DNA of 64,000 bases from Archangium violaceum (GTDB taxonomy: Bacteria; Myxococcota; Myxococcia; Myxococcales; Myxococcaceae): positions 9,158,001-9,222,000 of the forward strand of contig NZ_CP069396.1 of the NCBI RefSeq assembly GCF_016887565.1, written 5' to 3'. The position numbers were made by a program, and so were the translations under genes. Shown in pieces: positions 10,172 through 17,083 of this stretch (position 1 is its first letter; every line of letters begins with the position of its first letter). The notes under the pieces were generated by a model that was not told the DNA's origin, ran no database searches, and saw only the letters and a list, made by a program, of their open reading frames with translations.

Positions 10172-10565
10172 CTCCCCGTAACCCCGCCCCGCGCTTCGGG
10201 ATTTTCCGCTGAGGAGCGGGAGCGGGAATCCTCCCTCTCCAGGTTCCGCACCACCGGCGCACCATGCGGGCCGCCCACCGCCAGCGGGAGCACCTCGGCA
10301 ACCGGTGCCTCGGACGGCTGGAAGCTGAGCTGCTCCAGGCCCGCGCGCATGTCGTCAACGTCGAGGTGCCCGTAGACCCCCGCCGTGATGGTGGGCGAGG
10401 AGTGCCCGAGGATGCGCAGTCGTAGGGTTGGCGTCCTTGCAGAGCCCGCGCTGAATGGCCTTGGAGAAGACGGTCTACACGAAGCCCCGCAGGTTGTTGA
10501 GCGACTTGGCGAGAGCGCGTCCGCTGTGGCCGAGAGCGCCTCACCGATGCGGGCCGCATGCACTT
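10117..10565 (-). pseudogene. Tyrosine recombinase (integrase) remnant
   Basis: Two parts of a phage-type integrase survive. In one frame the core-binding helix SLNNLRGFV is interrupted by an in-frame TAG (10475-10477) and continues TVFSKAIQRGLCKDANPT. Immediately after, in another frame, comes the C-terminal catalytic piece LRILGHSSPTITAGVYGHLD, with the conserved LGHSS and the VYGH tyrosine. The large catalytic segment between them, with the Arg and HxxR residues, is deleted, and the N-terminus is missing. The C-terminal frame runs through the 51-bp repeat and stops inside the tRNA at 10117. Phage Mx8 of Myxococcus also has its attP inside its integrase gene. The enzyme cannot be functional as it stands. 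Confidence 0.85.
10127..10177 (+). repeat. 51-bp direct repeat, left attachment site (attL)
   Basis: The repeat runs from CGGCTCATAACC in the anticodon stem to CCCACTCCCC just past the tRNA end. It is identical over 51 bases to 16059-16109. Flanking bases differ on both sides, which fixes the repeat boundaries. It covers the anticodon loop, T-arm and acceptor 3' strand, a usual crossover region for tRNA-targeting integrases. Confidence 0.9.
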
Positions 10566-10685
10566 GATCTCCTGAATTTCCAGCACCTCACCGGACCCGG
10601 TGGCTTGATCTTGCTGTCAGCTGATTTCTAGTAATCTTCGGGTTTGGGCTTCCAACTCAGGCGGCCCGCCCGGAGACATGTGGCG

Positions 10686-12134
10686 ATGTTGAAACATTCC
10701 GACAAGTCGCGTCCTGTGGACACGCGGCGGTGCTTGCGCGTGGGGGCGCTGGCCCTGGCAGCGTTGATGCTGGTGACAGCGTGCGCCACGGGAGCCCCGA
10801 GGGGCGGAGGGTTGACGGCGTATCGTCATCGTTCGTCCATGCCGCATGATTCCCCCGAGGCGGAGCCGCTGGATGCGGAAGCCGACGACGGGGGCCAGGG
10901 AGAAGCTGTCTTCACCAAGCTGCCCACGGACTTTGCGCCTGTGCAGGTGAGTGACTCCGAGTTTACGGCAGCCCTGACAACATTTTGGCTGAACGCGCCG
11001 CTACGGGTAGCCACGTTCCGCCCCCCTCTGCATGTCGGCGGTCGGCTGGCGTTGGTCTCCGTGTCTTTGAGCGGGGAGGCTTTGAGCGCAGACCTGGCGC
11101 AGTCATACGGCCATTATTGCGAGCGGTGCGGCACCCCGGGGGATTGCCTGACACTGTTTGACGACGGGCCTCGCTTTCAAGATGACGACAAGCGCCGCCT
11201 TGCGGTTGCCCTGGCGGTAGGCCCTGCCCTGGAGGGCGTCAACGCGGAAGTGCGGGCAATGCTCGATCCCACGCGCGTCATGATGATGCTTAGCATCACC
11301 ATCACGGTTTACATGGCGCTATTGTTGGCGCCCGTGCCCGAGCCCGTGACAAAGGGCGCGACCCTGGTTTTTAGCGCGGCCATGTGGGCTTATCTCGGGT
11401 GGGAATTCTTCAACCTGCTGAAAGCCTATGCGGAGCTTTACGAGGATGCGCCCCGAGCCTCTACCTTTGCCGAGTTGCGCCAGATAGGCGAGCGGTTCGG
11501 CCGTGTCATTGGCCCCAACAGTGTGCGGATTCTCGTGGTGGTGGCGACAACGGCGATAGGGGAAACGTCGGCGCTCGCATCCAAGGCTCCGAATCTACCG
11601 GGATTCGCGCAAGCTTCGGAGAGGTTCGCGGCCAATACTGGCTTGCGCTTGCAGGACGCGGTCACCGGAGCCGAGCGTGTCATTGTCTCGGTTCCCGAGG
11701 GAACGGTCCGACTCGTGTTGGCGCCTCAGGCCGTGGCCATGGCCGCCCGAGGCGTTGCCGCTGGGAGTCCTGCGCCGAGCCGGGGTAGGCTCCTCTCCAA
11801 CGGACATAGAGCGTGGGGGTCGTATAGTGGCTTCAAATCGGCCATGGGGTCAGCGGGCCTGGGGAAGCAATGGCATCACATCGTGGAGCAGACACCGGGC
11901 AACCTGAGGCGGTTCGGGGGCGAGGCCTTACACAACACCGAGAACATCACCGCGCTCAACGCGGGGCTACACACCGACGTGAGCGCCTTCTACTCGTCGA
12001 TCCGAGAAGGAATCACCGGCTCCACAACCCTGACGGTTCGGCAATGGATTGGCACGCAGTCATACGAAACCCAGCGTCAGTTCGGACTGAAGGCAATTGA
12101 GAACATCAGGAGAGGGATTTGGAGAGTCAGGTAG
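10686..12134 (+). CDS. SitA-like polymorphic toxin lipoprotein with HNH-type C-terminus
   Basis: This 482-residue lipoprotein has an N-terminal signal with a lipobox (LVTAC, cysteine 33). The middle region has two hydrophobic stretches near 195-245. The C-terminal 90 residues look like an HNH/WHH-type nuclease: WHHIVEQ near 397, then HNTENI, and a final HTDVSAFYSS. Myxobacterial SitA proteins are lipoprotein toxins with variable C-termini, passed between kin by TraA/B-dependent outer-membrane exchange, and this layout fits that group. A TTG at 10644 is also in frame. The ATG at 10686 has GGAG upstream and gives a compact signal peptide. The stop overlaps the next gene by 16 bases, as expected for a toxin-immunity pair. 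Nuclease activity and delivery route are inferred. Confidence 0.8.
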   Translation: MLKHSDKSRPVDTRRCLRVGALALAALMLVTACATGAPRGGGLTAYRHRSSMPHDSPEAEPLDAEADDGGQGEAVFTKLPTDFAPVQVSDSEFTAALTTFWLNAPLRVATFRPPLHVGGRLALVSVSLSGEALSADLAQSYGHYCERCGTPGDCLTLFDDGPRFQDDDKRRLAVALAVGPALEGVNAEVRAMLDPTRVMMMLSITITVYMALLLAPVPEPVTKGATLVFSAAMWAYLGWEFFNLLKAYAELYEDAPRASTFAELRQIGERFGRVIGPNSVRILVVVATTAIGETSALASKAPNLPGFAQASERFAANTGLRLQDAVTGAERVIVSVPEGTVRLVLAPQAVAMAARGVAAGSPAPSRGRLLSNGHRAWGSYSGFKSAMGSAGLGKQWHHIVEQTPGNLRRFGGEALHNTENITALNAGLHTDVSAFYSSIREGITGSTTLTVRQWIGTQSYETQRQFGLKAIENIRRGIWRVR

Positions 12135-12613
12135 AACAGCTAGAAGAGCTGGCGGAAAGGTTTGCCCACCACACAGCGGAACAGACGGACGCAATCTTCA
12201 GAGGTGATGCCAGAACTGGAAACAGGCACGCGAAGCAGCGGCTCGCCACGTTCAAGAAGTTGCGCGCTCACGGGAACGCGGGACGGGACGCGCTCGCCCT
12301 GTTGCTCACGCATCCCCGAATGGACGTACGAGGCATGGCGGCGGTCTACCTGCTGCGCTATCGGACGGCGGAAGCCAGGGCCGTCTTACTGGAGATCGCA
12401 AAAGGTGAAGGGCTGGCCGCTTTTGAAGCTTCGGAGTCCCTGAAACGCTGGGACGAGGGCACTTGGGCACTCGATCCAGCCGAGGATGCCGCGGGGCAGC
12501 CAGAAGCATCCCGACCGACCGCGCATACCAAGCGCAGCCGACCACGCACGGAGTGCGCTGCTACTGACAAGCGGAGAGGAAGCAAGCGGGACAAAACCGG
12601 CGGTCGAGCTTGA
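12119..12613 (+). CDS. DUF2019-like protein, probable immunity partner
   Basis: This 164-residue cytoplasmic protein begins at a TTG (12119) preceded by AGGAGAGGG, inside the last codons of the toxin gene, so translation is probably coupled. Residues 1-115 resemble DUF2019/HEAT-like small proteins: AIFRGDARTGNRHAKQRL, then LLTHPRMDVRGMAAVYLLRY and a final AFEASESLKRWDEGTW. Proteins of this type often sit directly after HNH-type polymorphic toxins and are presumed antidotes. The last 45 residues are basic, Arg/Lys/Thr-rich and probably disordered. No signal peptide is seen, which fits a cytosolic antidote to a nuclease. Confidence 0.72.
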   Translation: MESQVEQLEELAERFAHHTAEQTDAIFRGDARTGNRHAKQRLATFKKLRAHGNAGRDALALLLTHPRMDVRGMAAVYLLRYRTAEARAVLLEIAKGEGLAAFEASESLKRWDEGTWALDPAEDAAGQPEASRPTAHTKRSRPRTECAATDKRRGSKRDKTGGRA

Positions 12614-13115
12614 GGGGATCACGGAGATCCTCGCGGACTACCAGACCCGTCAAGGCTTCATGGACGAGGAGTCGGAGGAAGATGCCCCCGCGTGCATCTT
12701 CTCCATGCTCTCTCTGGTGAGAGGACGCATCGAACAAGTGCGTCGGGTGATACGTGGAGAGGAGGACCCGGCGCACATCTGGGGGCCTCACAACGCGATC
12801 ACCCTCCCCGAGTCACTGGCCGACGTTGACGGGGATATCGTCCTGTTCCCGTGGACCGCCCGTGGGATGCCGCTGGTGCTCGCCCGTCCCTCTGGCTGGG
12901 GCCTGGACCCGAAGGAACGGGAGGCGCGGCAGGCGCTGGGCCTGGAGGCGCGGAAGCCGAAGGGGCACAAGGAACGGAAGGCGAAGGAGCCGAAGGGGCA
13001 CAAGGAACAGAAGGCGAGGCAGTCGGCCCCCGACGCAGAGGAGGAGAAACCGGCGCTCAAGTCCTCTCGCGTTCCGGGGGAGCAGCCGAAGGACCCACCT
13101 CCCGCTGCGTCCTAG
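12486..13115 (+). CDS. Hypothetical protein with KGHKE repeats
   Basis: I do not recognise this protein. The reading frame is open for 209 codons. The part from about residue 45 to 160 looks like real coding sequence (QTRQGFMDEESEEDAPACI, then EEDPAHIWGPHNAITLPE and LFPWTARGMPLVLARP). The C-terminal third is charged and contains a tandem repeat of a KPKGHKERKA-type unit, visible also in the DNA near 12955-13020. The first 40 codons overlap the DUF2019 gene in another frame and are doubtful. ATG 12660 is an alternative start that avoids the overlap. Its place directly after the toxin and antidote genes suggests an accessory or second immunity role, but nothing in the sequence proves it. Confidence 0.5.
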   Translation: MPRGSQKHPDRPRIPSAADHARSALLLTSGEEASGTKPAVELEGITEILADYQTRQGFMDEESEEDAPACIFSMLSLVRGRIEQVRRVIRGEEDPAHIWGPHNAITLPESLADVDGDIVLFPWTARGMPLVLARPSGWGLDPKEREARQALGLEARKPKGHKERKAKEPKGHKEQKARQSAPDAEEEKPALKSSRVPGEQPKDPPPAAS

Positions 13116-13387
13116 TCATTCGGTAGGGGCTTCGACGTTCGACCGATGGGGCGCGCGGGGATGCTCCATCGGTCTCTGCTCCTGGGGCCTGGAACGACGC
13201 GAGCCGCCCAGCCTTGAGGAAACGTTGTGATGAACCGGCTTGGCCCCCAGCGGCGGGCCGGTGTCGTTCTCCGAACTGGAGCGGCTGAGGAATGCTTCTG
13301 GCTGGAGTTCGTCCGCCGCGACGCAGAACGCGAACTGCACCTGCAAGCGCGAGTCGCCAACCTGCGGACAGTGCCGCCGGACGCTCC
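13116..13387. other. Non-coding gap in the island
   Basis: The 272 bases between two convergent genes hold no reading frame I trust and no clear hairpin terminator. Short frames here lack ribosome sites and family resemblance. Confidence 0.5.
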
Positions 13388-14002
13388 TTAGGCCGATGTC
13401 TTCTCGTGTCCGGTTGCGAGGCTGGTTCGCGGAGATGCGCTAGTGCCCTTGCGGGCGGCCTCTGCCGCATCTTCCTTCTCCTCGCGCTGTCGCTGGAACG
13501 CAAGGCGACGGCGCCAGTACACCGCAAGTGGCACGACCTCCACATCGACGGACGGGTCGTAGTTACGTACGAATAACTGGTATCTCGTCTCCAGGGTCGT
13601 AGTGATGTCGTCCGGGACGGACCTCCACTTCCCGTCCGTGATCATGGCCCGCTGCTTCGCCAAATGCTCTGGCTCCGCGAACGGATTGCGTGCGGAGCGC
13701 TCCAGATCCTTGAGCGCCTCCGGCACGGTGTCCGGATGGAAGCGCATCTCCCACGTCGGACCATCGCGCCGCCGAAGTTCGAAAAGGTCGTGGCTCTCCG
13801 TCGGAGGCCAGTCGTACACGTTGTACTCGTAGACCAGAAGCATCTCTACGAAGTCGAAAGTCCACGACCAGTGGAATACGTCCTTGCGCTCGTCGATCTC
13901 GACTCGGCGGAGGGCAACCAGCCGCTCGTTGCGACGCTTCTTCCACGCGGACCGCGCCCACAGCAGGACGATGGCCGCCACGAGCACGTAGGCGAGTTCC
14001 AT
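13388..14002 (-). CDS. Hypothetical membrane-anchored protein
   Basis: This 204-residue protein starts with a single transmembrane segment (LAYVLVAAIVLLWARSA) followed by positive residues, so the bulk should face the cytoplasm. The soluble part has many aromatic residues (VFHWSWTFDFVEMLLVYEY, YDWPPTESHDLFELRRRDGP) and a charged, probably disordered tail. No domain is recognisable. I prefer ATG 14002 over ATG 14011 because GAGG lies nine bases upstream and the hydrophobic segment then starts directly. It lies 156 bases downstream of the DAC-domain gene on the same strand, so the two may be co-transcribed and act together; that is only an inference from position. Confidence 0.55.
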   Translation of the reverse strand: MELAYVLVAAIVLLWARSAWKKRRNERLVALRRVEIDERKDVFHWSWTFDFVEMLLVYEYNVYDWPPTESHDLFELRRRDGPTWEMRFHPDTVPEALKDLERSARNPFAEPEHLAKQRAMITDGKWRSVPDDITTTLETRYQLFVRNYDPSVDVEVVPLAVYWRRRLAFQRQREEKEDAAEAARKGTSASPRTSLATGHEKTSA

Positions 14003-14158
14003 GCACGCCATCCTCGCCCACGGATCTGGGCAGTGCCACTGAGCGGGGGTTCAGAGGGGAGGGCCCGACGAGGAGCAAAGGCGGTTCCGGTTCCGCCTAT
14101 AGGGGCGGGAACCGGGAACCACCGGCCCGCCTCCTCAGCGGCTCCCCCGGGCGAGGAG

Positions 14159-15367
14159 CTAGATCTCCGGAAACCGAACTTTCCAGAATAGGATCCGGCT
14201 TTGCTCCTTTATCAAGCACTTGATTGGGCCATCCTCCGATGCGACGAAGGCGAATCCGCCGGTCGAAGCGACGAAAGACGCAGCAGCCCTGTGCCTGGTC
14301 CCGTGAATCCCCAGGGGGTATTCGACAGGAGAAACACTCTGTCCCGTCGCGTCAAATGCTTCATAGAGTGGAAGGGTGTCGGACGAGCCCACCTTGTATC
14401 CGGCGCCGAAAACTCGAAGATTTGGCCCGAGTAGGAGCGCGCCATCCATGGCGGTAAGCCGCGCAATGTCATCCGACAGTGAGTCCACCTCGGACTGAGC
14501 CCACTCGCGGAGGCTCATTGCCTCATCCCACTCATCATTGCGCTCGTCCTCCCGGAAGGCGACTCCAAACCCGCGTTCGCTTGCTTCAAAGAGGTTCCGG
14601 ATCTTGGCTGCCAGGATGTCGGGCTCGGTGAGCACGAGCTTCGGGATGTCCTGCTGCGAGTCGAGAGATGGAGTCGGCTGGACGAGAATGAGACCTCCGC
14701 GACCAGTCGCTCGCATGCCTCTGACGAGCCTTTCGAAAACGCGCTCGCCATGGCTGGGCATGAAGATCCGATTCTTCACCCCGCTGAGCAGATCCCCTAG
14801 CGACTGTAGGATGGTGGAGCGCACCACGCCATCGGAGATGAAGATGTCGGGAGCCGGTTCGGCAAGCTGCCCGCGCTCGTACCTCATGATCTCGGTGCCG
14901 GCATAAACGAGCGAGAGGGCTCCAGGGGCAGTGGTGGACAGGAAGAGAACGTTCCCGCCATTCGTGCTGGTGTTGAGCCTGGCAATTCCCACGGCCTGCC
15001 AGCCGGATGACTCCTCGTGCTCCAAGACAACGGCGGTTCGACCAGGCTCGGTCACGACTGAGAGCTTGACGAGCGCTTCCAGGTCGAGCCGTTGCGGTTT
15101 GAGCGGGAGCACAGACCAGGCTCGCTGTCGAGGTACATCCGAGCCCAGGTACTCAGAGCTGTCCTCGACATCCTGGAGAGGTATTCTCGGCGATACGACA
15201 ACCTGCACGCGGGTGGCGCTACCCTCTTCGGTCGAGAGGCTCGCGAAGAAGAGGAGATCGAGAAGCTCGCCGACGACTTGCACTAGCCGCAGGTTGCCGA
15301 GCCAGTTTGGGGCTCGCCGCTTCAGCGCCTCCTGTAGGTGATCGCGCGGATACAGAAGAACTGCCAT
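14159..15367 (-). CDS. DAC (DisA_N-type) domain protein, possible diadenylate cyclase
   Basis: This 402-residue cytoplasmic protein has a C-terminal domain like the diadenylate cyclase domain of DisA and CdaA. It has MDGALLLGPNLRVFGAG with the DGA motif at 308-310, and GTRHRAAASF at 356-365 with the RHR motif, followed by FAFVASEDGPI. DGA and RHR are the nucleotide-binding and catalytic motifs of c-di-AMP synthases, and both are intact. The N-terminal 280 residues resemble the sensor modules reported in front of some DAC domains, with alternating strands such as AWSVLPLKPQRLDLEALVKL. Myxobacteria are not known for c-di-AMP signalling, so a cargo-borne enzyme or nucleotide sensor is unusual. 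I chose ATG 15367 because GAGGAG lies just upstream; an in-frame start at 15424 also exists. Confidence 0.78.
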   Translation of the reverse strand: MAVLLYPRDHLQEALKRRAPNWLGNLRLVQVVGELLDLLFFASLSTEEGSATRVQVVVSPRIPLQDVEDSSEYLGSDVPRQRAWSVLPLKPQRLDLEALVKLSVVTEPGRTAVVLEHEESSGWQAVGIARLNTSTNGGNVLFLSTTAPGALSLVYAGTEIMRYERGQLAEPAPDIFISDGVVRSTILQSLGDLLSGVKNRIFMPSHGERVFERLVRGMRATGRGGLILVQPTPSLDSQQDIPKLVLTEPDILAAKIRNLFEASERGFGVAFREDERNDEWDEAMSLREWAQSEVDSLSDDIARLTAMDGALLLGPNLRVFGAGYKVGSSDTLPLYEAFDATGQSVSPVEYPLGIHGTRHRAAASFVASTGGFAFVASEDGPIKCLIKEQSRILFWKVRFPEI

Positions 15368-15474
15368 GGCTCCTCGCTCATGGAATGGGAGAGATGCCGT
15401 CACAAAGCGCCGATAACGATTCACCGTCCTCGCAGAGTGTCAAGGTAGATGTCGGGTGAGTCGCTTCAGCTCGT

Positions 15475-15620
15475 TCAAGCTGCCAGCACCCGCTCCCATT
15501 CCGCCCGTCCCTCCTCGTACTGCCACGAGGGCATCTCAGGGACGCCCGGGGGCGGTTCCACCTCGCGCACGGCGGCCCTGTCAGCCCGCTCGGCTTGGGT
15601 GGTGGTCCTCGGAGTCCCAT
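15475..15620 (-). pseudogene. Phage terminase small subunit (P27-like) fragment, frameshifted
   Basis: The ATG at 15620 begins MGLRGPPPKPS, the hallmark opening of P27-type terminase small subunits. After the lysine-proline-serine the likely frame shifts by one base and continues EVEPPPGVPEMPSWQYEEG and EWERVLAA before a stop at 15475. The normal protein is more than 100 residues, so this is a short, broken remnant. It supports a phage origin for the island. Confidence 0.6.
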
Positions 15621-15727
15621 GGCTCAGTCCTGGAAAAGCCCTCGATCAAAACCTGACGGCGTGTGCCGGAAGGGGGGCAGCGGTCTCTAGGGCGCAGCCC
15701 TCCAGAGATTCGACCCGCCCCTCCACC

Positions 15728-15910
15728 TCAGCGCCGCCCCCGGGCGAGGAGCGCCTCCAGCGAAGCGGCTGGGATGCGGATGGAGCGCCCGACCCACACC
15801 CGCTCCAGTTCCCCCCGTTCGAGGAGCGCGTAGACGGTGGCCCGGCAGACGGCCAGCTCCTCCGCCACCTCGCGCACCGTGAGCATCGGCGGGCCCACCG
15901 GCCGCACCAT
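15728..15910 (-). CDS. Excisionase-like HTH DNA-binding protein
   Basis: This is a 60-residue MerR/excisionase-type helix-turn-helix protein. The core LTVREVAEELAVCRATVYAL followed by LLERGELERVWVGRSIRIP is the standard winged-helix pattern of the excisionase-family DNA-binding domain. Such proteins bend attachment-site DNA and favour excision by the integrase. ATG 15910 gives a compact protein; ATG 15886 (MLTVREV) is a shorter alternative. The gene lies about 150 bases inside the right repeat, at the opposite end of the island from the integrase remnant. It looks intact, unlike the integrase. Confidence 0.75.
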   Translation of the reverse strand: MVRPVGPPMLTVREVAEELAVCRATVYALLERGELERVWVGRSIRIPAASLEALLARGRR

Positions 15911-16058
15911 GTTCCGCACCACGGGCGCACCACGGCCAGTCGAAGCGGTGGAAACGGTGCCAACCGGCACCGCCCCCGCCCCTTGAGAAGTCCCAATCTT
16001 TTCCGTAGGTTGCGAGCCGGTGACAGGGGCGGCGACCCCCTGCCAACCCGCTCCCTCC

Positions 16059-16109
16059 CGGCTCATAACCGATTGGTCCCTGGTTCGAATCCAGGAGGGC
16101 CCACTCCCC
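16059..16109 (+). repeat. 51-bp direct repeat, right attachment site (attR)
   Basis: This is an exact copy of 10127-10177. The sequence before it (CTCCCTCC) has no acceptor strand or D-arm, so this is not a second tRNA gene but the duplicated 3' end left by integration. Confidence 0.9.
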
Positions 16110-16121
16110 TTCCCCCGCGCG

Positions 16122-16487
16122 TCAGGCCTTGGCCTGGTCGTCGCGAACCTTCTCGTCGCGTCCGTGCACGGTGGCGGGCGGGCTGGTGGCCTCGACGGCG
16201 GTGAAGGACTCGAGAATCTTGTACGTGTGGCTGGCGCCCCTGGGCACGAGCCACGAGTCGCCCGGGTTGAGCAGCAGCACCTGTCCCTCGAGGTGCAGCT
16301 CGGCGCGGCCCTTGATGACGTAGCCCACCGTCTCGTAATCGCGCGCGGTGGGGGGCAGCGGCTCGGCGGGCTGCTCGTTCTCCCACAGGCGCATGGAGAC
16401 CCGAATGCCTCCGGCCAGGTACTTCTGCCCCATCTGCCCCTTCGGGGAGAATTGGGAGTCGACCTTCTTCACGCTGGTGTCGCCCAT
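16122..16487 (-). CDS. Cupin-domain protein
   Basis: This 121-residue protein has a single cupin barrel. Motif 1 is RDYETVGYVIKGRAELHLEG at about 49-68 and motif 2 is NPGDSWLVPRGASHTYKI at about 74-91. Motif 1 has no histidine pair and only the motif 2 histidine (SHTYK) is obvious, so a canonical metal site is doubtful. Small cupins can be isomerases, dioxygenases or ligand-binding regulators, and the sequence does not decide. It is the first intact gene outside the island on the right. Its promoter region is shared with nothing on the opposite strand. Confidence 0.8.
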   Translation of the reverse strand: MGDTSVKKVDSQFSPKGQMGQKYLAGGIRVSMRLWENEQPAEPLPPTARDYETVGYVIKGRAELHLEGQVLLLNPGDSWLVPRGASHTYKILESFTAVEATSPPATVHGRDEKVRDDQAKA

Positions 16488-16569
16488 CTCGTCTCCTTCG
16501 CGGACGTTGGCGTTTGCCCTTTGCCGGACAAGGTAAGGAGCGAAGGGCGAGACGAACCCCGCAATGACA

Positions 16570-16627
16570 CGCCCGCTCCCCCCTCGAAGGGAAGAGCGGG
16601 CGCGAAGGACACGGCCCGAAGGCCGTG
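16570..16627 (-). terminator. Two hairpins downstream of the cold-shock gene
   Basis: CACGGCC/GGCCGTG (16610-16627, CGAA loop) is followed on the minus strand by CGCCCGCTC/GAGCGGGCG (16570-16602). They sit 10 to 70 bases past the cspA-like stop and are the likely terminator region. Neither has a long T-run. Confidence 0.5.
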
Positions 16628-16637
16628 GCCCGGGGAC

Positions 16638-16841
16638 TCAGGCAGGACGCACGTTCTGCGCCTGCAGGCCCTTGGGGCCGCGTGTCACCTCGTATTGCAC
16701 CTTCTGACCTTCGGCCAGGGAGCGGAAGCCATCCATGTTGATGGCGGTGTGGTGGCAGAAGACATCCTCGCCACCGTCGTCCGGCGCGATGAAACCGAAG
16801 CCCTTCGCGTCGTTGAACCACTTCACGGTACCCGTTGCCAT
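16638..16841 (-). CDS. Cold-shock protein (CspA family)
   Basis: This 67-residue OB-fold protein binds single-stranded RNA and DNA and melts mRNA structure. [20 protein letters not shown] carries RNP-1 (KGFGFI), and [10 protein letters not shown] carries RNP-2, where the usual VFVHH has Cys in place of the second Val. The length is standard. ATG 16841 gives the normal MATGTVKWF opening; the longer open frame upstream is leader sequence. Bacterial cold-shock genes often have long structured leaders, and the roughly 240 bases upstream of this one carry no other gene. It is transcribed towards the cupin gene, with hairpins in between. Confidence 0.96.
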   Translation of the reverse strand: MATGTVKWFNDAKGFGFIAPDDGGEDVFCHHTAINMDGFRSLAEGQKVQYEVTRGPKGLQAQNVRPA

Positions 16842-17083
16842 ACTCTTTCCTGCTTTCTGCGTTCTGCTTCTACGGACTGCTGAACAGACACCCCAGACGT
16901 TGGGGCGCCAGGGTGAGGTAACGGTCCCCGCACCTCCCCCATTCCCTACCGGTCTTCCCGCACCGGCCTTCACACTTCTTCATAAGTACTGGGCGCCCGC
17001 TTCACACCCCCCCCGTACCTTCTGCACCAACCGATGGATGTCGGGTCGCTGACCGCCCGGCCGCTCACGGAAGGAGCAGAACC

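Larger units (their letters stand above)
10127..16109. mobile_element. Decayed tRNA-integrated prophage-like genomic island
   Basis: About 5.9 kb lies between two identical 51-bp direct repeats. The left copy is the 3' part of the intact tRNA, and the right copy is a tRNA fragment lacking the 5' half. Inside are a tyrosine integrase remnant next to the tRNA, a toxin lipoprotein and partner gene, two hypothetical genes, a DAC-domain protein, a frameshifted terminase small-subunit fragment and an excisionase-like HTH gene at the far end. This is the layout of a tRNA-integrated temperate element. The integrase is broken and no structural phage genes remain, so it is probably immobile unless helped in trans. 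Many of its codons are less GC-biased than the flanks. Confidence 0.85.

Noticed and set aside
12955-13020. CRISPR-like short repeat
   Set aside because: It is an in-frame tandem repeat within a coding region, without regular spacers; no CRISPR array or cas gene is present in the window.
13240-13443. Small plus-strand gene in the island gap
   Set aside because: There is no ribosome site and no recognisable domain, and it overlaps the end of the minus-strand gene at 13388.
16059-16131. Possible second tRNA gene
   Set aside because: Only the anticodon stem to the 3' end is present; the acceptor 5' strand and the D-arm are missing. It is the island's right repeat.
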